A stretch of 58,800 nt of DNA, taken from the NCBI GenBank assembly GCA_017556145.1, contig JAFZCU010000201.1:1-58800 (forward strand). The letters are read 5' to 3'. A program made the position numbers and the translations under genes. A model generated the notes under the pieces. That model saw only the letters and a list, made by a program, of their open reading frames with translations, ran no database searches and was not told the DNA's origin. Of this stretch, positions 48,801 to 57,108 are shown in pieces (position 1 is the first letter of the stretch; each line of letters opens with the position of its first letter). Origin of the DNA: Prevotella sp. Its GTDB lineage: Bacteria > Bacteroidota > Bacteroidia > Bacteroidales > Bacteroidaceae.

Positions 48801-49919
48801 TCACTCGAGATGGTGGTCCACCAACGCTGGGCCATCGCCATCCTCCGCGTCAAAGACATGCAGGTTGAGGGCGACCGCACCATAGTAACGTTCATGGAGC
48901 CCGAAAGCCGTCTGGAGTTTGAGCATCCCTGGCCGCAGCCCGTCATCGGCGGCGAGAAGGGCAACAGCTCGTTCCTATTAAGAACTACCGAGCAACGCGA
49001 CGGCATTGAACAGCTCCTAGTCATCGACGGCGCCAAACTAGTCACCATCGAAGGACTCACCTTCGAGAATACCTGCTGGAACCGCCCGTTGCACAAGGGC
49101 CATGTAACGCTGCAGAGCGGTTTCCCACTTGTCGACGCCTACAAACTGAAAGAACATGAAGGCCTGCCATGGGACGAAGGTCTCGAGAACCAGGCATGGA
49201 TTGAGCGCCCCGTCAGTGCCGTTACCGTGCGTCATGCCGAGGGCATCATATTCGAGCGCTGCGTCTTCCGTCACCTCGGTGCGACGGCCCTTGACATCGA
49301 GAGCATTGAGGGCTGCGACATTACCCGTTGTTCGTTCAACGACATTGGCGGCACCGCCATCCTCGTCGGGTCCTTTGCCGAGAGTCCCCGCGAGGTACAC
49401 CGCCCCTACACAGACCTCGCCGCGCAGTGCCACGACATTGCCATCTGCAACAACACCATCACCCACGCTTCGCAGGAGGACTGGGGTGCTGTCGGCATCG
49501 GCTGCGGCTATGTCAGCGACTGCCTCATCAAAGGCAACGACGTCAGTCACCTGAACTACTCCGGCATCTGTGTCGGATGGGGCTGGACACCACACGACAC
49601 GGGGATGCATGGCAATGCCATTACCGAGAACCGCATCACCGACTATGCCCGCCAGCTCTACGACGCCGGCGGCATCTATACCCTCTCCTATCAGCCTGGC
49701 TCGACGATCAGACGCAACGAGATCAGCACACCCACCGTGGCCCCCTATGCCACCAATAATCGTGCTTTCCGCATCTATCTCGACGCCCGTACCGACGGCT
49801 TCAGCATCATCGGCAACGCCACCGGAACCTCCGGAAAGTCCGGAGAAGATCCACGCCCTATCCGTCGTAACGAGATTGGCGACAATCACCCTGGTCCAAA
49901 CCTTATTTTTGAAGAATGA
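45846..49919 (+). CDS. GH78 alpha-L-rhamnosidase fused to a GH141-like beta-helix
   Basis: 1357 residues from the ATG at 45846, six bases after the previous stop. Signal peptide MNRFLKRFLLLACMAVNCASA. Residues about 22-865 are a complete GH78: beta domains, acid box TDCPHREKLGW (Asp499, Glu504), alpha/alpha barrel, Glu774 in TLTEQWDP and a C-terminal Greek-key part. Residues about 870-1357 are GH141-like (GESLHDALRQAREWRR, FEHPWPQPVIGG, CVFRHLGATALDI, EDWGAVGIGCGYVSDCLIKGN, YSGICVGWGWTP, GGIYTLSYQPGSTI), closely paralleling the free GH141 at 18171. The fusion joins rhamnosidase and probable fucosidase activities in one periplasmic protein. A short TSGKSGED insertion near the C-terminus is repeat-coded. 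It overlaps the GH31 gene by 4 bases. Confidence 0.82.
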   Translation: MNRFLKRFLLLACMAVNCASAKLVIHKTLCNYQTEPMAIVDSKEKIRVGWQYTDDQKALAMQEAYHIIVTERHTGRIVYDRQVATDQSQFIELPHLKYNTFGYQWKVRISQGGIFSDWSEEQTIRVMPEMKSPTWIGAITKKDAHIPEGRWSNTEFNSDAFKSQWVNVDTLSTKSIVLRKNCLFQKRIIDAIVYICGLGHYEFYINGNKIGDSAFAPLWSEYSKTVYYNIHDVTTALERSGPNEFAVLLGNGFFNVQRDGRYSKLQTSFGPPQLFFRMDITYEDGSKEQIVSDESWKWELSPITFNSIYGGESYDARLETNPQWKPVVITEGPGGILRPETCQPVRIMEHYNVASWNSATSVADMGQNLAGFPEITVSGQRGQKVKLLVAERLTPQGTCDQSQTGRPHYYEYTLKGGSQELWHPRFSYYGFRYIQIEGAVMEGQPNPDKLPVIHRLRSCFVYNSAAETSSFWCNDERFTKTHRLIERAERSNMQAVMTDCPHREKLGWLEQDHLCGPSLFYNYDMTRLVPKIIRDIVDSQKPNGMVPTTAPQYVSFGNLFDDSPEWGSTLIILPFQYYDMYGDSTLIIDNYVPMRRYVDYLTSRAEDGIVSHGLGDWYDYGPGKAGFSKNTPVPLVATAHYIYDLQLITEAAQMTGRQTDVKKYGTLYHKVVESFNRHFYKPDSCYYGSGSQTSNALPLFLGICGENKATVLQSLVNDIHAHGDRLTTGDVGNRYLFRVLADNGQNALLYKMLNHEDTPGYGFQIAQGATTLTEQWDPREGASENHFMLGQIDEWLFRSLSGIRQKPGTHGMRHLIVDPQPDCGITNVRTTIHTLYGEVKVDKRWGIPTDSNLRVTIPGGCDVQIRRPGEITVHEGESLHDALRQAREWRRTNDKRARDGIVINVKAGRYYMQEPLFIRPEDSGTDKAPLLIRGEAGAILCGDPRQTHTQLWPEEGMAQMLGFESETRTITIPTPPNIDDLRQCESLEMVVHQRWAIAILRVKDMQVEGDRTIVTFMEPESRLEFEHPWPQPVIGGEKGNSSFLLRTTEQRDGIEQLLVIDGAKLVTIEGLTFENTCWNRPLHKGHVTLQSGFPLVDAYKLKEHEGLPWDEGLENQAWIERPVSAVTVRHAEGIIFERCVFRHLGATALDIESIEGCDITRCSFNDIGGTAILVGSFAESPREVHRPYTDLAAQCHDIAICNNTITHASQEDWGAVGIGCGYVSDCLIKGNDVSHLNYSGICVGWGWTPHDTGMHGNAITENRITDYARQLYDAGGIYTLSYQPGSTIRRNEISTPTVAPYATNNRAFRIYLDARTDGFSIIGNATGTSGKSGEDPRPIRRNEIGDNHPGPNLIFEE

Positions 49920-52180
49920 AACAGACCAACTACCATCTCTTCGACTTCATGGACTTTGATCCTTCAATGCAGAAGAACGAAGCCCTTTGGAAGGCCCATG
50001 CCCCATCAAAAATCACTGAGAAAGATGGCGACATCATGATCACCATCCCCTATCAGAAGCAACTTCAACAAGAAGATATGGCACCAGATTTAGAGGCCAG
50101 GCAGCAGAGTTATGACCTCATCGTACGTGCCTATGAACCTAATATCATCCGTCTGTTCACCACTATGGCTGACGATGAGATGCTCGACAACGACGAGATG
50201 CTCCATTACTCTCCTGAGATCAAGCGTATTCCCCTCCGTTATGTCTGTGGCGATGTTATCGCCACCAACGGCAAGACCCTCGCCACCATCAATCTCAGTG
50301 CTCCCGTCACCGACCATTGGAGCGACTTGCTACCAGCCCCCCAACCAGCCCCCTTTATCACCTTCTACCCTGATGGCGATCAGACAAAGCCCATCGCCCT
50401 CAGCGATGATCATTTCTCACCGCCTCGGTATGATGCCCTGCCACTGGGTTTTTGTTCAGTTAATACAGGTAATGAGCGCGCCACGATTTCTTTCCGTTGT
50501 GAGGCAGACGAATGCTTCGTTGGCACGGGCGAGCGTTTCCGGAAAATGGACCTCAGCGGACAGACTTTCCAAATGAAGAACCAAGACGGCCAAGGCGTGA
50601 ACAATCGTCGTTGCTACAAGAATATCCCCTTCTATCTTTCAAGTAGGATGTACGGTTGCTTTTTCCACACCTCCGACTACTGCAAACTTTCGATGGCTGA
50701 CCATTCCACTCGTAGTGTGCAGTTCCTCAACGATCACGCTACCCTTGATGTCTTCCTCATCGGAGGCATAACCCCAGAGGAGATTCTTCGTGGTTATCGT
50801 ATGCTTACTGGTTTCCCCTCGATGCCGCCACTTTGGAGCTTTGGCATCTGGATGAGCCGAATGACCTATTTCTCTGCCAATGAAGTCGAGGATATCTGCA
50901 ATCGTCTACGAACAGAGCACTACCCCTGCGATGTGATTCATCTCGATACAGGCTGGTTTCGTACCGACTGGCTCTGTGAATGGAAGTTCAATCCGGAGCG
51001 ATTCCCCGACCCCGAGGCGTTCATCCAACGCCTCGCCAAGAAAGGCTTCAAGATTTCGCTCTGGCAATTACCGTACGTGGCGCAAGGCGCCGAACAGATG
51101 ACAGAAGCAAAAGCCAACTATTATATTAGCCAGCCCCCAAAAGAAGTCGGGAAATCTGGAGATTCAGGAGAATCTGGTGCCTCAAATTTCTCTGCCCTCG
51201 ACTACGCCGGCACCATCGACTTCACTTACGACAAAGCTACCGGCTGGTATAAGAACACACTTCTGAAACCCTTGCTCAAGATAGGCATCAAATGTATCAA
51301 GACTGATTTTGGCGAGAATATCCATATGGACCATCGCTATCATGCGATGCCACCAGAACGACTCAATAATCTTTATGCCCTACTCTATCAGAAGGCCGCC
51401 TACGAGGTGACGAAAGAAGTAACTGGCGACGGCATCATCTGGGCACGGGCTGCCTGGGCTGGTGCCCAGCGTTATCCCCTCCATTGGGGTGGAGACTCTG
51501 AGTCTTCGTGGGACGGGATGGCAGGTTCCCTCAAAGGAGGTCTCCACTTCGGACTCTCCGGCTTTGCCTTCTGGAGTCATGATGTACCAGGCTTCCACTC
51601 TACACCCGATTTCATGAACTCCCCCCTTGATGAAAAGGTCTATGTACGTTGGACACAATTTGGCGTCTTTACCTCCCATATCCGTTATCATGGCACTTGT
51701 AAACGTGAGCCTTGGCACCATCCTGCCATCGCACCGATTGTGAAACGCTGGTGGCAACTGCGCTATCGCCTTATACCTTATATATTGGAACAATCACAAA
51801 AAGCCTGCAAAAGCGGACTCCCCATGATCCAAGCCCTGTTGATCCGTCATCCGCAAGACCGTCAGGTGTGGCATATCGATGATGAATACTATTTCGGTCA
51901 GGAGTTTCTGGTTTGTCCTGTTATGAACAGTGAGAGCCGTCGTGACATCTACCTGCCCGAAGGTCTTTGGGTGAACTTCTTTACAGGAGAGCGTCTGGAA
52001 GGTAACAGATGGTATTATAACATAGAGGTACCCCTCGATGAAATGCCCGTCTTCGTACGTCCCAGCGCCATCATCCCTCTCTACCCCGATGAGGTTGATT
52101 CCACCGACGATATGGATCTGTCGCGCAGTATCCGCCTTACCATCTCCCGAGATTATAAAGGTCTAAAATCAATAATCTAA
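49916..52180 (+). CDS. GH31 alpha-glycosidase (alpha-xylosidase-like), cytoplasmic
   Basis: 754 residues with no signal peptide (MKQTNYHLFDFMDFDPS). GH31 landmarks are the beta-sandwich with FVGTGERFRKMDLSGQ, the barrel start PPLWSFGIWMSRMTYFS, the nucleophile Asp464 in IKTDFGE and the acid/base Asp527 in HWGGDSESSW. The overall form is that of YicI-type alpha-xylosidases. The insertion GKSGDSGESGAS (about residues 412-423) is repeat-coded. The extreme C-terminus (KGLKSII) is coded by a TCTAAAATC repeat, so the original end may have been altered. Co-location with a sodium symporter implies action on imported oligosaccharides. Confidence 0.87.
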   Translation: MKQTNYHLFDFMDFDPSMQKNEALWKAHAPSKITEKDGDIMITIPYQKQLQQEDMAPDLEARQQSYDLIVRAYEPNIIRLFTTMADDEMLDNDEMLHYSPEIKRIPLRYVCGDVIATNGKTLATINLSAPVTDHWSDLLPAPQPAPFITFYPDGDQTKPIALSDDHFSPPRYDALPLGFCSVNTGNERATISFRCEADECFVGTGERFRKMDLSGQTFQMKNQDGQGVNNRRCYKNIPFYLSSRMYGCFFHTSDYCKLSMADHSTRSVQFLNDHATLDVFLIGGITPEEILRGYRMLTGFPSMPPLWSFGIWMSRMTYFSANEVEDICNRLRTEHYPCDVIHLDTGWFRTDWLCEWKFNPERFPDPEAFIQRLAKKGFKISLWQLPYVAQGAEQMTEAKANYYISQPPKEVGKSGDSGESGASNFSALDYAGTIDFTYDKATGWYKNTLLKPLLKIGIKCIKTDFGENIHMDHRYHAMPPERLNNLYALLYQKAAYEVTKEVTGDGIIWARAAWAGAQRYPLHWGGDSESSWDGMAGSLKGGLHFGLSGFAFWSHDVPGFHSTPDFMNSPLDEKVYVRWTQFGVFTSHIRYHGTCKREPWHHPAIAPIVKRWWQLRYRLIPYILEQSQKACKSGLPMIQALLIRHPQDRQVWHIDDEYYFGQEFLVCPVMNSESRRDIYLPEGLWVNFFTGERLEGNRWYYNIEVPLDEMPVFVRPSAIIPLYPDEVDSTDDMDLSRSIRLTISRDYKGLKSII

Positions 52181-52191
52181 AATCTATAGTC
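52161..52191 (+). repeat. TCTAAAATC repeat at the end of the GH31 gene
   Basis: The unit occurs at 52162-52170 and 52176-52184, with related AT-rich copies up to 52191. It covers the last codons and stop of GH31 and most of the gap before the next gene. Confidence 0.7.
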
Positions 52192-52208
52192 AAAACCCTA
52201 CAGTCAAC

Positions 52209-53768
52209 ATGAATACCCATTACATGCAGGGCCTCGACTGGCTCATCTTAAGTGCCTACTTCGCCATCCTCCTCTCCATCGGTATATGGGCCAGTACGAA
52301 ACGGAAGAAGGAGGGTTCGCTCTTCCTCGCAGAACGATCCTTACGCTGGCACCATATCGGTTTCTCCATGTGGGGCACGAACGTCGGTCCATCAATGCTC
52401 ATCGCCTCGGCATCCGCAGGATTTACGACGGGTATAGTTTCTGGTAACTATGCCTGGTATGCCTTTGTGTTCATCGGCATGCTGGCCTTCGTCTTCGCTC
52501 CACGATACCTCGGATCGCATGTGCAGACACTACCTGAGTTCATGGGACTACGCTTCGGACAATCTACGAGAAATATCCTCGCTTGGTACACCATCGTCAC
52601 CATTATCATCTCCTGGCTTGCACTCACTCTCTTCGCAGGCGGCATTCTCATCCGTCAGGTCTTCGATATACCCATGTGGGCATCAGCCTTAGTGCTGTTA
52701 GTGATTTCTGCTTTCTTCACGATGCTTGGTGGTCTGAAGGCAGTGGCTTATACCAACGTTTACCAGATGTTGTTGCTTATTATCGTATCGGCCATCCTTA
52801 CAATCGTAGGCATCAACCACGTAGGTGGCATCTCTGCATTGGTAGATAAGGTGCCCAGCGATTACTGGATACTCTTCAAGCCCAATAGTGACGAGGCTTT
52901 CCCGTGGTTGCCTATTGTTTTAGGCTATCCAGTGATGGGTGTCTGGTTCTGGTGTACAGATCAAAGTATGGTTCAGCCAGTATTAGCCGCGAAGAACTTG
53001 CGCGAAGGGCAACTTGGCACCAACTTCACGGGTTGGCTGAAGATTCTCGATGTGCCTCTGTATATCCTGCCCGGTGTCATCTGCTTCGCCCTATTCCCTA
53101 CGCTCGACAATCCTGACAAAGCCTATCTCACGATGGTTGAAAATCTCTTCCCTGTAGGTATGGTTGGATTGGTCTTTGCAGTTCTCACAGCCTGTCTGGT
53201 CTCTACTATCGGTTCTGCGCTGAATGCCTTGAGCACCATCTTCACCATGGACATCTACGTGAAGAAGTTCCATCCTGAAGCCTCGCAACGACATATCAAC
53301 TATGTGGGACGCATCGTCACTGTCGTAGGTTCCATTCTGGCCATCGTGCTCACCGTTGCCATCGACAACGTCAAGGGTCTCAACCTATTCAACATCTTCC
53401 AAAGCGTGCTAAGTTTCATTGCCCCACCGATGACTGCCGTTTTCCTGTTAGGCGTCTTTTGGTCTCGCACCACCACCCGTGCCGCCAACTTCGCCCTCAC
53501 CATAGGTACGGCCTTCAGTCTTATCGTAGGCATCCTCTATCTATGGGGACCGCAGTCTGATCTCTGGCCGCATTTCATGATGCTCTCTTTCCTGCTTTGC
53601 GTCATACTGATCATCTCGATGATCGGCATCTCTTTCATAGATAAACAGCCTGTTGCCAATGAAACGGTGAAAATAGCATCCGTTCAGAATCATCTATCAC
53701 GACAGGTTGTCACGTTGTGGCTATTGCTGACAGCCGTAATGGTTGGCCTGTATCTCTTCTTTAACTAA
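52209..53768 (+). CDS. Sodium/solute symporter (SGLT-like SSS family)
   Basis: 519 residues with about 14 hydrophobic segments. Family segments include LFLAERSLRWHHIGFSMWGTNVGPSMLIASASAGF, FFTMLGGLKAVAYTNVYQMLLLI, GYPVMGVWFWCTDQSMVQPVLAAKNLREGQ and VSTIGSALNALSTIFTMDIYVKKFHP, the pattern of SGLT-like glucose/galactose symporters. It is 28 bases after the GH31 gene and is the last gene of the glycan locus. The likely role is inner-membrane uptake of a monosaccharide or disaccharide. It converges on the formate-THF ligase gene with only 23 bases between stops. Confidence 0.87.
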   Translation: MNTHYMQGLDWLILSAYFAILLSIGIWASTKRKKEGSLFLAERSLRWHHIGFSMWGTNVGPSMLIASASAGFTTGIVSGNYAWYAFVFIGMLAFVFAPRYLGSHVQTLPEFMGLRFGQSTRNILAWYTIVTIIISWLALTLFAGGILIRQVFDIPMWASALVLLVISAFFTMLGGLKAVAYTNVYQMLLLIIVSAILTIVGINHVGGISALVDKVPSDYWILFKPNSDEAFPWLPIVLGYPVMGVWFWCTDQSMVQPVLAAKNLREGQLGTNFTGWLKILDVPLYILPGVICFALFPTLDNPDKAYLTMVENLFPVGMVGLVFAVLTACLVSTIGSALNALSTIFTMDIYVKKFHPEASQRHINYVGRIVTVVGSILAIVLTVAIDNVKGLNLFNIFQSVLSFIAPPMTAVFLLGVFWSRTTTRAANFALTIGTAFSLIVGILYLWGPQSDLWPHFMMLSFLLCVILIISMIGISFIDKQPVANETVKIASVQNHLSRQVVTLWLLLTAVMVGLYLFFN

Positions 53769-53791
53769 GGAGAGAAAGTATGCGTCAACCT

Positions 53792-55471
53792 TTATGACAG
53801 TCCTTCGATCTCGCCGTTCACAATAGTGATGCGTTCAGCCTGTGGACTCTTAGGCAATCCTGGCATACGGAGCATATCACCAGCGATGGCGACAATCATC
53901 TCGCTGCCACAGTTCAAGATGACATCGCGGATACGGATGGTAAAGCCCTCAGGCGAACCGTAACGCGTGGAATCGGCTGAGAAAGAAAACTGCGTCTTAG
54001 CGATGCAAACGGGGTAGTGGGCAATAGCACCATCATCATCGGTAAAGGTGGCTCGCAGGGATTCAAGCTTCTTCGTTACCGTCTTGCCGTACTCAACTGC
54101 CGATGCGCCATAGATACGCTTACACACTTTCTCAATCTTGTCCTCCAGACAGTCGGCCTCCTTATAGGTGAAGTGAATGGGCAGCGGCTGTATCCGGTCG
54201 ATGGTATCCACCACCTTCTGAGCCAGTTCCACTGCACCCTCACCGCCTTTCAGGAAAGCTTCGTTGACGGCAAAGCCCACACCTAAGTCCTCGCAATTCT
54301 TGCGCAGGATGTCGATTTCTTCGTCGATATCGAAATCAAAACGGTTCAATGTCACGATGACAGGCTGTCCGAAACTCAGCATATTGTTGATATGACGGTT
54401 CAGGTTCTTCAAACCCTCCTTCAGGCCCTTGGTATTCGGTTCCTTGATATGGTCGAGGGCCACGCCACCATGCATCTTAAGGCCCTGGGTAGTAGCCACT
54501 ATCACCACAAGTCGAGGCTGCAGACCAGCCTTCCGGCACTTGATATTGAAGAACTTCTCTGCGCCGAGGTCAGCACCAAAGCCGGCCTCAGTAACCACAT
54601 AGTCGCAGTAGCTCATGGCCATCTTCGTAGCCACCAAACTGGAACAGCCATGGGCGATATTGGCGAAAGGACCGCCATGAATGAAGGCCGGCGTGTTCTC
54701 AGTGGTCTGTACGAGGTTCGGGTTGAGGGCATCTCTCAGCAAAACCGTAATGGCACCTGCCACACCAAGGTCTCTGACGCGGAAGTGTTTACCATCGGCA
54801 GTAATGCCCAGCACAATATTCTCTATGCGACGCTGCAGATCGGCCTCGCTGGTGGCCAAGCAAAGGATAGCCATCAGCTCAGAAGCCGGTGTGATGTCGA
54901 AGCCCGTCTCAGAAACCACGCCATCGCCCCTCAGTCCTGTCACTACATTTCGCAGGGCCCGGTCGTTCACATCGAGCACACGCTTCCAATAGATTTCACG
55001 CAATGAAAAGCCCTCTTTGCGATGCTGGTAGATATAGTTGTCGAGCAGGGCGCTAATGGTATTATGGGCCGAGGTTACGGCATGGAAATCGCCCGTGAAG
55101 TGCAGGTTGATCTTCTCCATCGGCAGCACCTGGGCATAGCCGCCACCAGCAGCACCGCCCTTAATGCCAAAACAGGGGCCAAGCGATGGCTCACGTAAGG
55201 CTACAGCAGCCTTCTTCCCAATCTTGTTAAGGCCCAGTGTCAGACCTATGCTGACAGTGGTCTTGCCAATACCTGCCTTTGTCGGACTGATGGCTGTCAC
55301 CAGAATCAGCCGGCTTTGTCTGACTTTCTCCTCGTTGATGAGTGTCACTGGCACCTTGGCCATATAACGTCCGTATGGCTCTATCTTCTCTGGGGCTATT
55401 CCTAACTGTGCAGCAATGTCGCCAATTGGCTTCAGCTCGCATTCCCGTGCAATCTGTATGTCGGTCTTCAT
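53792..55471 (-). CDS. fhs: Formate-tetrahydrofolate ligase
   Basis: 559 residues, full length for the family. It makes 10-formyltetrahydrofolate from formate, ATP and tetrahydrofolate in one-carbon metabolism. The ATP loop is [11 protein letters not shown] (62-72; the family usually has TPTPAGEGKTT). Other family segments are [46 protein letters not shown] and [22 protein letters not shown]. The gene is a housekeeping flank to the glycan locus. A strong terminator lies 30 bases upstream of its start, so it has its own promoter, although I found no exact -7 box there. Confidence 0.95.
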   Translation of the reverse strand: MKTDIQIARECELKPIGDIAAQLGIAPEKIEPYGRYMAKVPVTLINEEKVRQSRLILVTAISPTKAGIGKTTVSIGLTLGLNKIGKKAAVALREPSLGPCFGIKGGAAGGGYAQVLPMEKINLHFTGDFHAVTSAHNTISALLDNYIYQHRKEGFSLREIYWKRVLDVNDRALRNVVTGLRGDGVVSETGFDITPASELMAILCLATSEADLQRRIENIVLGITADGKHFRVRDLGVAGAITVLLRDALNPNLVQTTENTPAFIHGGPFANIAHGCSSLVATKMAMSYCDYVVTEAGFGADLGAEKFFNIKCRKAGLQPRLVVIVATTQGLKMHGGVALDHIKEPNTKGLKEGLKNLNRHINNMLSFGQPVIVTLNRFDFDIDEEIDILRKNCEDLGVGFAVNEAFLKGGEGAVELAQKVVDTIDRIQPLPIHFTYKEADCLEDKIEKVCKRIYGASAVEYGKTVTKKLESLRATFTDDDGAIAHYPVCIAKTQFSFSADSTRYGSPEGFTIRIRDVILNCGSEMIVAIAGDMLRMPGLPKSPQAERITIVNGEIEGLS

Positions 55472-55500
55472 TTTGATAATAATTGTTTCTATTTCAAATT

Positions 55501-55542
55501 AAAAAGCAAGCGATGTAGCAGATGTTACATCGCTTGCTTTTT
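55501..55542 (-). terminator. Strong bidirectional-type terminator
   Basis: Perfect 17-bp stem (55501-55517 with 55526-55542) with an 8-base loop, flanked by A5 and T5 so it can work in either direction. It ends the DUF2795 transcript, overlaps that gene's stop codon, and insulates fhs. Confidence 0.92.
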
Positions 55543-55762
55543 AATATTCATCTTCGTTGAATAGAAAATCTTCTTTTGTAGGATAGTCGGGCCATATCTC
55601 CTCAATACTCTCGTAGACATCACCCTCATCTTCTATTTCTTGCAAGTTCTCGAGCACCTCCAAGGGAGCGCCTGAGCGGATTGCATAATCAATCAATTCG
55701 TCCTTGGTTGCGGGCCAAGGTGCATCTTCCAATTTTGAAGCCAATTCCAGTGTCCAATACAT
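55541..55762 (-). CDS. DUF2795 family small acidic protein
   Basis: 73 residues. YWTLELASKLEDAPWPATKDELIDYAIRSGAP-VLENLQEI is the DUF2795 pattern, followed by an acidic tail rich in Asp/Glu (EDEGDVYESIEEIWPDYPTKEDFLFNEDEY, by position 46-73). The function is unknown. It is a single-gene unit with its own promoter and terminator, which suggests an abundant, independently controlled transcript. Confidence 0.8.
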   Translation of the reverse strand: MYWTLELASKLEDAPWPATKDELIDYAIRSGAPLEVLENLQEIEDEGDVYESIEEIWPDYPTKEDFLFNEDEY

Positions 55763-55826
55763 AGTCGTTAAATCTTAAAAGCTATAAAATTAATCACTTC
55801 AAATCAGCTTTCGCTGAATTTGCCCG

Positions 55827-55857
55827 CAAAAGTACACATTATTTTCTTATTTGCAAA
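55827..55857 (-). promoter_or_regulatory. Promoter for the DUF2795 gene
   Basis: On the minus strand TTTG (55857-55854) and TACTTTTG (55834-55827) are separated by 19 bases, a textbook Bacteroidota promoter. Its -33 part lies within the last codons of the adenosyltransferase gene. Confidence 0.85.
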
Positions 55858-56410
55858 CATTTTGCCAAACAATTTCACTTTTTCCTTCGTTAAAATTTAT
55901 TATTTTCGCCAAAACGAAGAGATAGTCACTCAATCTGTTAACGTACTGCTGCATTTCAGGAGCTATTTGCGCTTCTTCTGACAAGGCAGCGATACGACGT
56001 TCGGCACGGCGACAGACCGTTCGGCAGATGTGGGCCTGACAAGCTGCAGGGACGCCTCCTGGTAAAATAAAGCCTTGTCGCTCGGGCAATTGCTGCATCA
56101 AACTATCGATGCGCTGCTCAACTAATGCGATTTCACCATCAGCCAAATGAGCAGAAGGATAGAGCGGTGTCTGTCTCTGGTCTGTAGCCAGATGAGTACA
56201 GACATTAAAGAGATTGTTTTGAACCCTGATTATGAAGTCGCGCTCTTCATCTATCTTTAGCATGGAAACAAGCATACCAAGATGAGCACTCAGTTCGTCA
56301 ACCGTTCCATAGGCCTCTAAACGGATATGACTTTTCTTGATTCTCACACCTCCAACCAGACTTGTCTCGCCCTGGTCGCCCGTACGTGTATAAACCTTCG
56401 TTATTTTCAT
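55847..56410 (-). CDS. Cob(I)alamin adenosyltransferase, PduO/MMAB type
   Basis: 187 residues. The start KVYTRTGDQGETSLVGGVRIKKSHIRLEAYGTVDELSAHLG is the family signature, containing the ATP-binding TGDxGxTSL box. ICRTVCRRAERRIAALSE and NRLSDYLFVLAKIINF are the conserved C-terminal helices. It adenosylates cob(I)alamin to make coenzyme B12 in the cytoplasm. It lies 13 bases downstream of the methyltransferase-like gene and is probably co-transcribed. Confidence 0.92.
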   Translation of the reverse strand: MKITKVYTRTGDQGETSLVGGVRIKKSHIRLEAYGTVDELSAHLGMLVSMLKIDEERDFIIRVQNNLFNVCTHLATDQRQTPLYPSAHLADGEIALVEQRIDSLMQQLPERQGFILPGGVPAACQAHICRTVCRRAERRIAALSEEAQIAPEMQQYVNRLSDYLFVLAKIINFNEGKSEIVWQNVCK

Positions 56411-56423
56411 AATAAGTTGTCAG

Positions 56424-56963
56424 TTAGAAGTTTATAATATAGTTTTGCTTATGTCTCCTTTTATCAAACATCACAATGCCGCAATAATAGAGATCGAATG
56501 TCACCCCTGTCCGCTCATCGGCTACAATCTCACGCCAGAAAGCCCTATTATTCCTGATAGCTTCCACAATCAGCACAGAATGGTTCTCCACCTTATTATA
56601 TATAGCAGCTAAACGACTACGATAATCACCTTCGAGCGTCAGCCTTATCAGTTCCGAAGAATCTCCGAACTCCGCTTTCCGACATCCAGATTGCAGATAT
56701 TGTTGGAAGCCGTCGCTCTCAATGACACGGGGCTGCAGCCAGTTGGCAATACGGAAATAAAGAAATCCCAACTTCCTGGTGAGCCATTCATCCCCTTCGC
56801 CCAACATCGCATATTGATAGTAGGGCCAATGCTCATTGATGACATAACGCACCAGCCAATAGTCCGTAGGCGACTGGACGCCGAAACCACGACAATGACC
56901 GATACGCGTCAGCCATACAAAGGCATGTCGGATGCGCTGCATCGCTGTGATGATTGTAATCAT
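56424..56963 (-). CDS. Short methyltransferase-like protein of unknown function
   Basis: 179 residues. The N-terminus (RIGHCRGFGVQSPTDYWLVRYVINEHWPYYQYA) resembles a Bacteroidota family of SAM-dependent O-methyltransferase-like proteins that open with a GFGVHSPF-type motif. Those are usually about 250 residues long, and I see no glycine-rich SAM loop here. The C-terminal half (VLIVEAIRNNRAFWREIVADERTGVTFDLYYCGIVMFDKRRHKQNYIINF, by position 129-179) does match the family end. So the middle, including the cofactor loop, seems shortened. It is probably inactive as a methyltransferase, or a reduced family branch. Confidence 0.55.
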   Translation of the reverse strand: MITIITAMQRIRHAFVWLTRIGHCRGFGVQSPTDYWLVRYVINEHWPYYQYAMLGEGDEWLTRKLGFLYFRIANWLQPRVIESDGFQQYLQSGCRKAEFGDSSELIRLTLEGDYRSRLAAIYNKVENHSVLIVEAIRNNRAFWREIVADERTGVTFDLYYCGIVMFDKRRHKQNYIINF

Positions 56964-56967
56964 GTGG

Positions 56968-56975
56968 CAAATTTA
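56968..56975 (-). promoter_or_regulatory. -7 element just before the methyltransferase-like gene
   Basis: TAAATTTG on the minus strand matches TAnnTTTG and sits only five bases from the start codon, so the message would be leaderless or nearly so. A TTTG lies upstream at 56995-56992, but the 16-base spacing is short. Confidence 0.5.
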
Positions 56976-57029
56976 CACACTTTTTCCGAGACAAACTCAT
57001 AATTATTGTTAAAGTTTAAGCCGTTTCCA

Positions 57030-57059
57030 TTGCCGAATGGAAAATAGCTCATATCTTTG
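57030..57059 (+). promoter_or_regulatory. Promoter for the SPFH gene unit
   Basis: TTG (57030-57032) and TATCTTTG (57052-57059) with a 19-base spacer, 49 bases upstream of the ATG. Confidence 0.8.
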
Positions 57060-57108
57060 CGATATCAAATTGATATCATAAATAATCAACTTTTTAATAC
57101 TTATCATT

